The position numbers and the translations under genes were made by a program. Under the pieces are notes generated by a model. It was given only the letters and a program-made list of their open reading frames with translations. It ran no database searches and was not told where the DNA came from. A stretch of 64,000 nt of DNA from Phymatolithon calcareum (taxonomy: Eukaryota > Rhodophyta > Florideophyceae > Hapalidiales). Every line of letters begins with the position of its first letter. The stretch's first letter is position 1. The stretch is taken from contig OZ345367.1 of the NCBI GenBank assembly GCA_977006965.1, positions 1,550,001 through 1,614,000 on the forward strand, read 5' to 3'. Below are positions 1 through 11,573 of this stretch, one piece after another.

Positions 1-594
1 CGGAAAGCGCGTGGTAACGTGCTGCATTGAAATACGCATAATTGCCTCGATTAATGGGATTGTGAAATTTTACCCAAGTATGGATACTCGGAAAAGAACC
101 TCGCTCGACACTGGGCAATGAGCGAACGCTGTCAACAGGACTTGTAGCTGTCGAATGTACGTTGGTCGAGGCGGCGAATGACGGTTGCAGGAATAGTCGG
201 TCTGCGGGACCATTTTTATGAATTATCGCACTTTAGTGGGAGAGCTACTGGGTCTTACGCAGTGCGCAGCGCCCTCGAAGAAAGTTGCGCGAACATCAAG
301 AAGAGTGTACATGCAACTCCGTTTGAAATGTACCGTCGGTTGCAATCGAATTGCGCATCTTCAGAGTTTGTGCAGCGCTTCCTGTCAAGAGTGTAGATGC
401 ATGTTCCTAAGCCGCTCTATGTTACGAAGGAAGAGCTGCCATGGAGGCTTGATGTCAGACAACTCTTCCGTATCGCCTTCGAGAAACGGGTTAAAGCCAT
501 TTGTTTCAGGGAAGAAAAATGCAATTGCAGTCTTACAAGGCGACAAATTCCAAGTTTCGATTAGCAAGCGATGTGCACTGTGCACAAGCTGAAG
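1..594. other. unassigned 5' flank
   Basis: No recognisable gene. A short open stretch on the plus strand at about 401-568 begins MHVPKPLYVTKEELPWR and ends at a TAG. It lies directly upstream of the WD40 debris and could be its broken N-terminal part, but nothing shows this directly. Confidence 0.4.
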
Positions 595-1090
595 GGTAAT
601 GACGACTTAATATTCAGTGTCGCAATGACCAAGGATGAAAGTGTAATTGTTTCTGGATCTGGTTACGAAACCGCTCTTGTGTGGCATGGACACACAGGAT
701 AAGGCGTGCAGAAACACGACCGTGGACTCGAGGATTTTGTCATCTGTGTTTCAATGAGCACGGACGGAAGTCTCATTGTTTCGGGATATGGTGACGGAAC
801 TTTTCGTGTGTGAAATGGGCAGAGCGGACAACGCGTGCTTGAACCACGCCTTGGGCACGAGGATGATGTCGACTGCGTTACAAAAGCATGGATGGAATAC
901 CAATTGTTTCGGGATATGGTGACGAACTGTTCGTGTGTGGGATGGGAAGAGCGGACAATGCGTGCTGGAACCACTCCGTGGACACGAGGATGGTACGACC
1001 TGCGCTGCAATAAGTTCGGATGGAAGTTGCATTGTTTCGGCATATGTGGCGAAACTGTTCATGAGTTCGATGGACAGAGCGGAGAATGAT
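595..1090 (+). pseudogene. WD40-repeat protein remnant (about four blades)
   Basis: Translating across frames gives repeated WD40 signatures: 'DESVIVSGSGYETALVW', 'DGSLIVSGYGDGTFRV', 'SGQRVLEPRLGHEDDV', 'SGQCVLEPLRGHEDG' and 'SSDGSCIVSAY'. Each unit has the GH...S.DG..IVSG...W.G.SG layout, with a spacing of about 42 codons. The frame is broken by a TAA after the first blade, a TGA in place of the W codon of the second blade (NGQSG), and at least two frameshifts near 880 and 920. WD40 proteins are beta-propeller scaffolds, and large arrays of near-identical blades are typical of regulator proteins in algae and fungi. I see no start, no flanking domain and no full set of seven blades, so this is a decayed fragment. 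The family call is good; the gene identity is unknown. Confidence 0.75.
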
Positions 1091-2063
1091 ACGAGATCAG
1101 TTGGGGTGCAAAGGCGTCTCTCGAAAACCATTGGGTGACATTGGGCCGTCGTGATTGTCTCTGGTATGGCTCGGGCAGGTTGAAGGCTATCGTCGGCGAA
1201 GGGCGCATGATTGAGCGAAGTGAACTGGCCTCGCACGCCAGCGGCGGGGTTATGAGGCTGAGCGTTGACTACATTCAACGTTCTATTCTAGGTGAACTCT
1301 AACTATTTCTGGTCACAGGATTCACTAAGAAATACAAAAAGCCTGCGTCAACCCATTACACAGCACCGCAACTCATCATGCTGGTGGCACGCAATGCCAA
1401 ATGCCGCGCCACGTTTCGAACGCGCGAGTCGTCACTTCCGGAAGTCATGCATGAGGCCTTAATTCGTGCCGTAAATGAGCCACGTTGTCAAAACATACCT
1501 TACACTTCACTATCTGAGGCTCATTTACCGGAACAGTTGTGCTTTTCTCGCCACCGGCAGCATGTTCTCGGTCCCTACCATTGCATCAGCCTCCGCCAAA
1601 CTTCCACGACCGTCTCTCGTCGCTGGTAGTGAGAAGAGGTGTTACGGCTTGTGGTGCAATAGTGGCCACACACGTGGCTGCTAAATTGGTCAACTTATCT
1701 CAACATCATAATTGTATTTGAAAATTTTTACTGAAATTAAAGCACCATGACACCCAAGAGATATAAATGGGTGCCCTCCAGCTTTTTTGAGAGACATAGC
1801 AAGGGCGGCCGAATCTCTGACCGTCAGGGTGTGGCCTCGTTTTTGCTTCACAACGTACCCGCCCGCACCTCTACCGCGCACCCACGAAACCGCACAACAC
1901 AGCATTTCGTCTCGGCACTATTCTTCCAGTCTTCCTCAGGGCGCCCTGCTCGCGGTCGGGGATCTGTTTGAGGTACCCTATGTGGGGTACTCATTCCCCA
2001 GGATCGCCCCTGGTGAACTGACCGCTGAATAGGGCTCTCCGTGGGCTGAAACTGAGACTCCCG
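1091..2063. other. no gene recognised
   Basis: Several short overlapping open frames exist on both strands, but none has a recognisable motif or a consistent reading across the interval. The 3' end (about 1990-2060) is the immediate upstream flank of the histone-like ATG. Confidence 0.4.
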
Positions 2064-2255
2064 ATGGCCAAAACAAAGCACACGGCGGCGAATTCGACTG
2101 GAGGCAAGGCCCCTCGGAAACAACTAGCATCGAAAGCCGCCCGGGAACCAATTGATATTCCGTATAGATCCGAGATCCTGTCCATGTATTGGAATCCGCG
2201 GAAAGAGTTCTTTAAAGTGCAAGTGAGCACGCGTCCTGGAGTATATAAGGAATAA
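2064..2255 (+). pseudogene. histone H3 N-terminal tail fragment fused to unrelated sequence
   Basis: The ATG at 2064 starts [20 protein letters not shown] followed by LASKAARE. This is the H3 tail (positions 1-27) with several substitutions: R2 to K, Q5 to H, R8 to A, K9 to N, and T22 to S; the K27 region reads ARE in place of ARK. After residue 28 the similarity stops and the frame runs on as [19 protein letters not shown] to a TAA at 2253. The histone-fold part is missing. Loss of K9 and the missing fold argue against a functional H3. It is either a truncated pseudogene or a chance-captured 5' exon joined to other coding sequence. The next open frame (2335 onward) lies about 80 bp downstream in a different frame, so the fused segment could belong to that broken gene. 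Confidence 0.7.
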
Positions 2256-2334
2256 ACCGCGCTGAAGTGGTCTTGCTTCTTCCCAAGATCGCGAAGGATT
2301 ACTGTTTGAACCGTCCAATGAAGAGACTGAATTA

Positions 2335-3036
2335 ATGGTGAACGGGAAGACGTTGGAGGATGCAGATGAGGAGGAGAATGGAACCGGGAGCATTATGGAC
2401 ATTGATGAAGAGGAAATGGAAGCTGCCCTTCAAAACGTTGACACCTTTCGCGATTTGCAGCTCTCACAAAACCAGCTGCTTGCAATGTGTGACCTTGATC
2501 TCTCCGTTGGTCTCAAGTTTGTCATGCTCGGAGACGATGACGGAGAATTTGAAGAAGGTCTGTACTACGGGACATCTGATGAAACGGGAAGCGATGGATA
2601 GCACAAAATTGTGTTTGCGACGATGTTCAATGTTCGCCTTGATGAGGAAACTGATGAACCAATCCCCGAAGAGCTTCCAAGCACTGCTGAGCTGCAGAAG
2701 ACTCGAAGTGAACGTTAGAAAGAGCGCATCCAAGAGCATCCTGGAGGTGGCGTGAGCTTCAAGACTAAGGCCGAGCCCAGGTTTCTTCTACTGGACAGAA
2801 TTAATGCGATGGCATTAGAAAGGCCAGGTGCAAAAATTCTTGTCGGTCGCCCAGGCTCTCGTTCGCACAGTACTCTCGTGAAATATTTTTACAAGTACGA
2901 TGCGAAGCCGATGCTAGCAGGAAGCAGATCCAACGAATGTGCCCAAGTGTCCATTGCGAATGCTCTCGATCGGCTTGGAGAGTCTGATGCTGCACTGAAG
3001 ATTTTGTTCATTGAAGAGTATACTTTTCATAAGTGA
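2335..3036 (+). pseudogene. unknown acidic protein, two in-frame stops
   Basis: One reading frame runs from ATG 2335 to TGA 3036, interrupted only by TAG at 2599 and TAG at about 2716. The N-terminal part is strongly acidic (DADEEENG, DIDEEEMEAAL, GDDDGEFEEG). The C-terminal part contains 'NECAQVSIANALDRLG' near 2935-2980. A Cys followed by small residues and an A-N-A-L helix resembles the nucleophile region of papain-fold peptidases, but that is only a motif resemblance. The frame-consistent continuation across both stops shows recent decay of a protein of at least 234 codons. I do not recognise the family. It may be continuous with the fragments at 3277-3720 and 3805-4170. Confidence 0.5.
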
Positions 3037-3276
3037 AGTATGATGATTACGAGCTAGCGAGAGAAAGCCGACGGACGAACCAGTGCTGGGCTGTTCGCGT
3101 ACGCACCAGAAAGGACAGCTGGCCATCATGAGCAGACAGTGCGACCGACACTGTCTCCGTTGCCCCACCGACAGTCCTAGCGATCCTCACCACTTCGGAC
3201 TATAAGAGCGCAGCTGCGACGCGCACCTGAATGTCCGAAGCAAGCCTCTCTCTTCTCACGAAGAAAGATCCCGGCC

Positions 3277-3720
3277 TTGCTTGTGGAAGGCATAGTTTCT
3301 ACGCGGTCAAAAGTTATCGAGACCAGGTGGTGCGTTCCACCCTTGTGCAATGGATGTATGGCGAAACGCGAAAACCCAAATGGAGAAGCAGTAATCGCGA
3401 CACGGCCTTACTGGCGATGCCCCCAAGAAAATAGCAACTCTTGGGCAGCTATCGGGGCCGCGCCCTACTTGCGATGCCAGATAAGTTTCGGTGTGTACGA
3501 TCCGCCCACGGTGCCTTTCACTGATGGGGAGATGTTGAGTAAACTGCCTCAAACGGCCGAAGATATTGAATTTGCAGTCAAAGATCCGGGGGACGGCTGC
3601 GCATCGGGCATCTACGAGGAGATTTCGGAGGAGGAGGTGCAGGAAGCCCGGAAGAAAGGATATATGATCAGCAGTGCTTTTGTGGTGTGGCAATCTGGAC
3701 CTGAAGGTTCGCTAAAGTAA
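3277..3720 (+). pseudogene. unknown protein fragment
   Basis: Open frame whose last 80 codons look protein-like: SFGVYDPPTVPFTDGEMLSK, then an acidic stretch with IYEEISEEEVQEARKKG and an ending in AFVVWQSGPEGS. The first half (WCVPPLCNGCMAKRENPNG) has Cys/His spacing that is probably out of frame with the original. It stops with TAA at 3718. It sits between two other fragments of similar character on the same strand, so a single decayed gene over 2335-4170 is the simplest view. No family recognised. Confidence 0.35.
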
Positions 3721-3804
3721 AGAAGTCATATTTCATATCTACAGGATCACCTCTACGCTCGATATCTACATGATATATCGAGATGGATTCATAACAACTA
3801 TTCG

Positions 3805-4170
3805 ATGTATCGGCTAGGCCACCAGATGGGCGGGGAAGAGTTCACCCTCGATTATATGGTGAGTTTTGGAGCAGGAATATGGATTGTAAACTTGATTGGG
3901 TCTCACCGCATCAATCATGTCATTACTGTCGATATGGACGCAGAAGAGATAATAGATGGTGTCGAAGACTATCCAATGCATTTCAGCTTGGAAGCACTTT
4001 ACGCTTGTGTCGGAGATGGATCAGTGGCACAGCGTATTGATGTTCGTCGTCTCCACCGAACGGATGAAAGCCGTAAGCGAAGTCGTTCGAAGCCTCGAAT
4101 TCGTAACAAGAAGAAGCGTGGACAGCCTTCTGGTCATGCGAAGTGTCCGGGTTCGGAATATGTGAGTTAG
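3805..4170 (+). pseudogene. unknown protein, C-terminal part with basic tail
   Basis: The frame starts MYRLGHQMGGEEFTLDYM and contains 'GSHRINHVITVDMDAEEIID' followed by GVEDYPMHFSLEALYACVG. It ends in a basic, nuclear-localisation-like tail (SRKRSRSKPRIRNKKKRG) and a TAG at 4168. The His in 'NHVITVD' and the Asp in 'EIIDGVEDYPM' would be in the right order for a Cys-His-Asp peptidase if joined with the Cys motif near 2940. This is inference from spacing only. The upstream region (3721-3804) has no start in this frame better than 3805. Likely the 3' end of the gene broken over 2335-4170. Confidence 0.4.
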
Positions 4171-7100
4171 CGTTTGAATAGGTAATGTTTTGATTTAGGC
4201 TTGTTCTATACTGGATCGATCGTGTCCGTGGCCGTCAAATTACGGCATGTGGTGTTTGACTATTTTATACCACTCTATTATAACTCTGAGTTCTAGGTTT
4301 AGACAAGAAATTAGTCGACGAAAAATCGCGTTTGAAATCGAGACAAGGGAATTATCACCTGACAATCAAAACGAGGGGAGAGTTCTCAAGACGTTTCCTC
4401 GAGGGGACATGAGAACGACGTAATCTACGAATGACAGATGAGGAGGCAGAGAACATCATTCGCAGTTTTTGACAGAAGGCGCCGTATCCTGGCCCGATTC
4501 TTTCCCTGTATATACTGCAGATATTGCAGAATTAACGCCGTGTATGCATCTGCACCAGTGGCCACTGGAGATACATTGTTCGCTCTGTTGTTTTCTCCTA
4601 GAAGTATAAAAATGCGATAAATGTATTCGGTACTGGATTAGGGAGTGGCGCCGTTGATATATGTAATTTGAAAGTTTGAAACTATCATTAGTTTCTGCAA
4701 ATATGCAGAGGATGCTGAAGGAGTTCAACTTATCGCGCACTGATTCCCTATTCGACGCGCGCTGCACAACATCCCGCATTCTAATTCAGCTGCGTAGATC
4801 GATACCGCTGCTTTCGTGTTAAAGCCTATTGCCACATTTCGGCCCAGTGGCGTTAATTCTCCTATAGAGAGTGGCAACACCGCTCTCTCTCGAGAGCGAC
4901 TCAAATAAGCAGAGCTCCTTCCGATGAACCTTTATTCAAGTTTATCAACAATCCTGCGACTAATGGCAACGAAGAACATTGAATCTGGTTAGCGAGTTGT
5001 GCTAGAAAAGAAGGAAGACTGAAAAAGTACAGAAAACTCGAAGGAACAATTTATGTGGTCTGTACTGTGCTTGCCTGAAAGTATAAATGAATACTATGAA
5101 AATCGAGGAAGAGAACGTCTCATGCAGACCTGCACAAAGAAGGAGCAAAGAATAGTAACAGGAAAAATTTGAATAGAAACAGATGTCGTTAAAGAAAATC
5201 CACACCACATTCACGTAACAATTGACCAACAGGCCTCACGAAATAAGATTAAATTCTAGTGATAGAAACGTAGTCTGTTAAAAGTTACGTCAACATGCCA
5301 TATGCAATGACAAAAGTGTGGCCATGTACACGAGGAAATTTAACGTCCGACTTGACGTCGAAAGTCCACATTTTGGGAAAAAATGTGAAGGAAAATATCT
5401 CTTTTTGAGTATTGGAAAGACTCTTCTTGGAAATGAGGTTTAAAATATTTTTGAGAGTTTGGTCGATGTCAGACTTCAATGTAATGGGAGATAGTATGAC
5501 CGGCAAGTTGCTGCAATAATCGAAAATCAAAGATCAAGTATACTGGTAATGACGGTGGAATGCGGACCTATGCTTAAAAGTGTAGAACATGTACGCCGTT
5601 TTCAGAACTAATCTCTCTCTAATTTTAGCATCTGTTTTACCGCGACTATGCAAAGAAAATTCCAATGACATAGTTTCCTACTTGATATGGTTCTTATCTT
5701 AAACTTACGTTCCTATCGTTTCCTTTTTGGCTGAGTGTGTCTACATTGCAGTTCATCTTGCCTAACCTGTTACATTGCGAATTTCATACGTCACGATGTG
5801 AAATTTGTCTGCCTGAAACACTGATAAGGTCTTTGTTCTATTGAATGAGATTGGTGATATTGGAAAACCCGGAGCACCGTAGGAAATCTTTCAGAACAAA
5901 AGATAGTTTTATTTTCTTTCCTATCCTGAGAATTGCAGAACCCTACAGAGGTCGACATGCTTTTGAGAATGTCCTCTCACATTGTATGACAAAATTGAGC
6001 AGTAACGTTCTCTGCTTTCCCAAAACATGGACTGGGCAGGACACGAATCCTGCACCGGGCACTTCTTTCCAGGATTGGTTAATTCTTCTTCCGAGTGCCT
6101 TCTGTTCAGTGATATACCGGGGTTCTGTTGCAATGAAAACTTTCCGAATAGATAGCGGTACATCTCCCATTTGGACTTTGTCTACGGTATGTTGGATGTT
6201 TTTGGGTCACGTACGAAACATTTTCTTTTGGAAGTAATGAATTTTACTGTAAATGTGACTAGCTACCAAACTGGACGTTAAATGGCAGTTTGGTTCAGAT
6301 CCTATTGCAATGTATTCAGATCACCACTCTTTATATATGGTTCATGATGATATTAAATGTCCTAGCTTGTATGTATTTTCCGAGACTGATTGCAAATGAG
6401 AGCAACGTCCAGTCCAAAAATAGACGTGCTCTAGTTGGCGATTGGGCATCAAAGTTTTGAAGGCGATTAAGCATAGTGGATCAGTCGATCGGAAAAGGAG
6501 TATTGCAAAACACTTTCCAGACTATAAGATCTTATCTCATAATATCAGCTTCGTCAGACCCATAGAGCTAGGTAAAGGAAAAATTCCGAGTTGGCAATGA
6601 AAATAAATCAAAGTTTGAAGGCGGGATAAGGGCTTGAAAATGGTTTCCCCCTGTAAAAAGCATTGGAATTTTGAATGGCACTGCAGGATGTCCAACTGAG
6701 ATGTTTGGATAAGGACTGTAAACGGAACTAGGGGTTAAAAATCCAATAGTGGACTTTAGTGCTGTTACAGGTCGACTTGGTCGCGTAAATGAAGCAGCGT
6801 AAGCTATTATTGATTGAGTATGACGGAGAGTAAATTCAATTCATCACCAGTATCACCCGCCCATAAGCATGAATTTGGAGTTCCAATCTTCAGAATTCAT
6901 GATATCACGTGTATACAGTGTCCATAGTTGAGATGTAAATAGTTGCTGGAGAGAAACTCCTCTTTGGGAATCATATAAATTCATACTTCGTAGGAGACAA
7001 ACTCTTTCAATTCATCTTGATTTGATACATGGCGAAGAAAAGAAGCTAATTTATTTCTACAGTCCTGTGGATCTAACCATGCACCGTTTCCTAAAGGTAA

Positions 7101-7510
7101 TGTGCAGCAGTAAATGGAAAAATTGTAGCATAGAACCACCACTTGCCATCACCAGGAACATCTACAATATTCTAAAGTGTAGGATGAGAGTTCACAGAAA
7201 TGTTTTGAAATGCTCCAATTGAAAGAACTGGAGCACTTAAAGTATTTTTTATTGACAGCAGGTATAATTTATTCATTCTTTGCACCGCATTTGAACTGAA
7301 GTGAGGTAGAAGTATATTAAAACGCGAGAGTACTAGATCAGATTCATTTATATTAACTGTACAATTGGGAATCACTGGTGAAAGATTACTTGGTAACAAT
7401 ATGGACTTTTCCTTCTTTCTTCACTTTTTTCTTTTCGATAGGATGTGCATTTTTGAAATATTTGTTCACCACATTTGGGAGAATATTTCCTTTAAAATAA
7501 TTCTCTAACG
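4171..7510. other. AT-rich intergenic stretch
   Basis: About 3.3 kb in which no open frame shows a known motif. The longest plus frame (5845-6237) and its antisense (5943-6170) are both anonymous. Composition is clearly more AT-rich than the retrotransposon region. It may include the decayed 3' flank of the Helitron on its right side, but I find no defined end there. Confidence 0.5.
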
Positions 7511-9092
7511 TCAGTTCGCACAGATTTTCCAGCCTTTACTCTTCCGCAAGAACCTCTTTCGATGGTCTGAAAAAATAAAATTCTCAGCTGTGAGTTTTGG
7601 GCACAAAAATAAACATTTTAATGTTTTTACACGAGATGCTAATACGTAAAGAGATGTTGACTGCTTCCCCGCTTCATTGAATATATAAGATATAATTGCA
7701 TCGCAAGTTAATCCCTGCAGTTTGTACGTTCTAGCTGCAAAAGATGGCGACAATGGTATTTGGGTAATTTAACACTACGGCTTCTGTTAATCAGGCAACT
7801 GACCCTTACTACAAGTGTATGGGGGAGTATAGGAATAGTGTTTTCTGGGTAGAGTTCTGGAACTCCCGGAAATCTTTTACTTGATTTTATTGATCGAGAG
7901 TCATATGTACAATTTCCGGAAGAGAACATGATATCTTCATTGGGGCTCCCTTAATTAATATGGAATTGAAAACTGTTTCTTTAGTAAACTGACAGCCAAC
8001 GACAAAGCCAGTTGAGCCATTTGCTTGACCTACCCTTGGATTGATGTTATGCGTTAAACATACAGGCATACCGGGAATAAGTGGCAGCAATGGAGAAAGC
8101 CTTTCAAGTTTATTATCACCAAGTCTGAATAGTTCAGTTAGTTCGTCTGGTGTTGGTTTTGTACCTCTCTTTGCCGGACAAAATATTACCGGGCAAATAA
8201 TAGGAACACGTATCTCTGAAGTGTTTTTAGATATTTCCGCAGTACTGAGCCAATTAATCGAGTGTCTGCTGATGTTTCCATGAACAGCGATAGGAAACGT
8301 GGTAGTCTTCTCCTGTTGTTCACGGAACTCTTTCTGTACTTTTGAGGTTAAATTACAAGGACCTAAGTATCTGCTGTTCAGAACTTCGAAATCATGCACA
8401 GTTCGATTGCCATTCCTTAGTCTGTTGAGCAATAGACCATATGAGGGATCAGATTTCTGCCTCATATTCTCAGTAAGTTTTATAACAATTTTAAAAGTCT
8501 TCCACAAGTGACATCCTGTGATGTTATTTGCTTTTAAGTTCTGGTTTATTGAGTCGGTTGTGCGTATATTATAATTGGAATTACACACTTCTTGAGCTGT
8601 AGAAGCAACATAATTAGTTTCCTCACGAGGAGGCACAGAAAAAATATATTTTTCAAAACACGGAGGAAGTTGTGTAAAATCCCCAGCAGTAACGATATGA
8701 ACTCTTGGATCACAATCCTTTTGTGTACCAAGGAAAGCTTTAATTTTTTCATGGCCTTTGCAAATAGTGATTGACCAGTCATGCTAATCTCGTCCCAGAT
8801 AATCATGAAAACTTTAGACCACTCCTCCAGTTGTGCTAGTGTTTGCTTTTTGTTCTGAAAAACTTTAAGCTTTGAATGGACTGTCTCTCCGCTTATCTGT
8901 GCAGATGCAATACCTGTGGGAGCCAGTGTGACTATAGCATCTGACTTTCCCCAGCCTTTGGATAGAAAACGAAGCGCTTCTCCGCTCTTGATTTTCCAGT
9001 TCCTCCTTCTCCAGCCAGATGCATACGAGGGGGTTTTCCAGGGGGTAATAGAAGTAAAGATCTTTTAAAGGAATCTAATAAACAGCTTCTCG
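7511..9092 (-). pseudogene. Helitron Pif1-like helicase part
   Basis: Superfamily 1B helicase motifs appear in order on the minus strand. Walker A is LAGEGGTGKS (about 8989-9015) and Walker B is MIIWDEISM (about 8780-8806). Motif III is VTAGDFTQLPP (about 8660-8695). Later come CLTHNINPRVGQANGS (about 8020-8060) and the C-terminal motif YKLQGLTCDAIISY followed by LYVLASRVKTL (about 7620-7730). The helicase unwinds DNA during rolling-circle transposition. The frame changes several times (after Walker A, around 8546, and between 7929 and 7753), so the gene is dead. Confidence 0.8.
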
Positions 9093-9995
9093 CTATTCTG
9101 AAAGAAATGACTTGTACAAGTGACGGATTAAGCAGTGAGGCAATCTTTCAGTGGAGTCTCGAGCGTGTTGATGATTCTCATATTTTAATTTAGTACGAAC
9201 TGCGTCCTCTAGGAGGTGAACAATAGTTTCTCTTTCAGGAGATTCCGGATACATATTCCTGCTTGCTATATGATTATTCTGAACAGCATCATTAGATATT
9301 CGTAGGTTTTTGATTGCATTTTGTACATCGTTTAGAGTCAATCCAAATATAAATTTGTGAATCAATTGATCTGGGTCGGTAGGCCAGCATCTAATAGATT
9401 CACATTGGTATATATAATGTTTGCGGATGGATCTTCTTACAATGGATTTCATTCCTTCAGTGGAGCACATGTGTCGATCTTTTTCACTGATAGAATCCAC
9501 TTTAGACATGTTGAGCTTTTCAACTACTCCTTCCAATATATTTCGCAACATGTTTAGATTTATATAAGTACAAACGTTTCCCATATCGTCAATTGAACAG
9601 TCAGCTTGTGCTTCAACTTCATGTTCATCTGTTCAGAGAACTGTATTATCACACTCATCGTACTTTTCGAAATCTGAATCTTCATTGTTTTGCTCTAATA
9701 TTCTCATTTGTTCATCTCTCATTTCATGTGCTCTACGTCTGCCCGCATAGTACTCTTGCATATTAAAAAGTATTTTCTTCGCTTGAGAGAACTCGTAAAG
9801 TCTCATTTCCTTAAATTTTGCAAATGCTTCTGTGTAAGTTTTAAAGTGCTGTAGAAGATCATGTTTGAAAGCACAAGAGATGTTTTTGAATATTTTTCCA
9901 TATCTTCTTTCGTGCCAAAAAAGGATGATCAGGATGAAGACGCATACAATTTGGGTTACTGTCAAAATATTTTGGAATATCTTTAGACAAAACAA
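9093..9995 (-). pseudogene. Helitron Rep-helicase linker
   Basis: Two minus-strand open stretches, 9995-9633 and 9584-9093, lie between Rep and helicase. The first overlaps the Rep frame and takes over after a frameshift near 9900 (FKTYTEAFAKFKEMRLYEF, then a charged stretch ending KYDECDNTVL). The second reads TLNDVQNAIKNLRISNDAV and NMYPESPERETIVHLLEDA. No catalytic motif is seen. The position and continuous direction make it the spacer region of the RepHel protein. Confidence 0.6.
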
Positions 9996-11573
9996 AACTT
10001 TCTGAATAGTCGTAAAAGGGTTCTTCTTCTAGTTCTAAGGGCCTCTTCATGTAGTTTGATGTTACGTTAAATGCAATGAAAGCTTTTCTATGAGGAATAA
10101 TTCCCAAATCATCTTCTATCTCTTCTAATTCATTCAAATGTCTTCCTAAGTGCAAGCTTTGAAATTCATGGGAGCTCACAAAGGTTGTGCCATGCAGCAA
10201 ATAATGTACTGCCGTTACTGCTCCAACCTCTAACATCACTGATCTGGCGTAGGCAATTGAAGTAATTCGCCCATAAACAGCTTGAGTTTTAGAAATATCT
10301 TTTTTAATGTGTTTCTCTCGCTCCAAACGTCTTGTATAAGAAGCAATAGTGATTGCACCTATACTGTGGATTAAATTCTGGTTTTTAACAACATACTTAA
10401 TTATGTAGTATATTTCATGAGCACAGAAAAGAAAGAACCGGACATCATGATTCGATCTAAAAACTTGAAGCATTATTAAGTTGAAGGAGTTGATGTACTC
10501 ACTCCCAATAGTGCGCTTCCCAGTGATTATCGCAAACGTATCCATTTCCGTGAACAGCTTAACTAATCGGGGGAAGTTATATCTGCAACATCCATCCTTA
10601 CTGTTTGAACTTTTCTTAAAACAGCTTGAGATATTTTTCCACCTATGATATTGGTTAAGTAGCAAAAGGTCTATGAGGAATATCTTATGGGCAAGAAACT
10701 CGTCTTCCGATGATTTGCAGACAAGTAGGTGAGGTATAGTAGGAACAGCTGCTTTGATTGCAACCTCATTACCAATTTTCCTCTCAGTTTTTGATAAGAA
10801 ATCTGAAACCACAAACTACGACTGCTCTAATGTGTGGTGCTGTATGACATTCCCAGAACTGTTTTTGATCAACTCTGTTTTCATCTGCTTGGTGTAATTA
10901 CGCACAAGCTCATCTCCACCAAATAAACTTACACAATTACTGCATTTTGTAGTTGAAGGACGGTTTTCCCAGTGTAGTATATTATTGTAAGCAATTTTAT
11001 CTATTTTCTGAGGTTCAGTTGTCCCTTTAGCTCCACATTTGGGACAGTGGGATGCTTCTTCTGTTGCTAGGATGCCAGAGCTTATTGAGGAGTCGAAAAA
11101 AGAGTAGAGTCGATTTTCAAATTCTCTATCTGTTCTTATTCGATATAAAATCTCATCTGGATCTTTGGGGAAGCCAGCTAAAAACACAATTAAGTGTATA
11201 TGTAAAGTTCCTTTTCCTTGACTCTCTATACCGCCCAGAAACGCAAGTGGAATTCCGAAAAGACCTCCATTCTTTCGAGGAAGCTTTGTCTTCATATCGA
11301 ACCCAATCATAGACCCTATCAGAATCTCTAGCATGTTGGTGAAAAACAAATCGCAAGCAACAGGGTCTCTTCCAGCTATTTATATTCGGGATGCTTTGGA
11401 AGGAATGTCGTTCTCACATATACTTTCCAAATTTTCCTTAATAATGTCTCCGGGAAAGAACGCTACTGGCGCATTACCATTTTAGTTTGGCGTTACAGTA
11501 ATGAACATAGCAGCTCCATGATATTTAGCTGCCATATTCCATGATTTCCTTTGATATATTTTTCTTGAACGAA
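9996..11573 (-). pseudogene. Helitron Rep (HUH nuclease) part
   Basis: On the minus strand from about 11560 the frame reads NMAAKYHGAAMFITVTPN, a TAA, then an in-frame continuation with GDIIKENLESICEN, a second TAA, and AGRDPVACDLFFTNMLEIL. Next comes GLFGIPLAFLGG and GTLHIHLIVF. The last is the HUH metal-binding motif (HIH at about 11196-11204). After a TAG at 10816-10818 the same frame continues and carries EIYYIIKYVVKNQ near 10393-10410. This matches the YxxKYxxK tyrosine motif of Helitron Rep. The frame runs to about 9900 before a frameshift. All the key Rep motifs are visible, but three in-frame stops make this a pseudogene. Confidence 0.8.

Larger units (their letters stand above)
7511..11573 (-). 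mobile_element. degenerate Helitron (Rep/helicase)
   Basis: Read on the minus strand, the order is Rep (HUH endonuclease), a linker, then a Pif1-like helicase. That is the domain order of the Helitron RepHel protein, which drives rolling-circle transposition. The coding sequence is broken by several stops and frameshifts, so this copy cannot be autonomous. I could not place the 5' TC or the 3' CTRR with its hairpin, so the coordinates cover only the recognisable coding part. Base composition is AT-rich, unlike the GC-balanced copia copies to the right. Confidence 0.8.

Noticed and set aside
6020-6070. tRNA-like T-arm (GGATTCGTGTCC on the minus strand)
   Set aside because: There is no matching D-arm, anticodon arm or acceptor stem around it.
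5845-6237. 130-codon plus-strand ORF in the AT-rich interval
   Set aside because: Two overlapping antisense frames are equally long and none shows a motif; likely chance.
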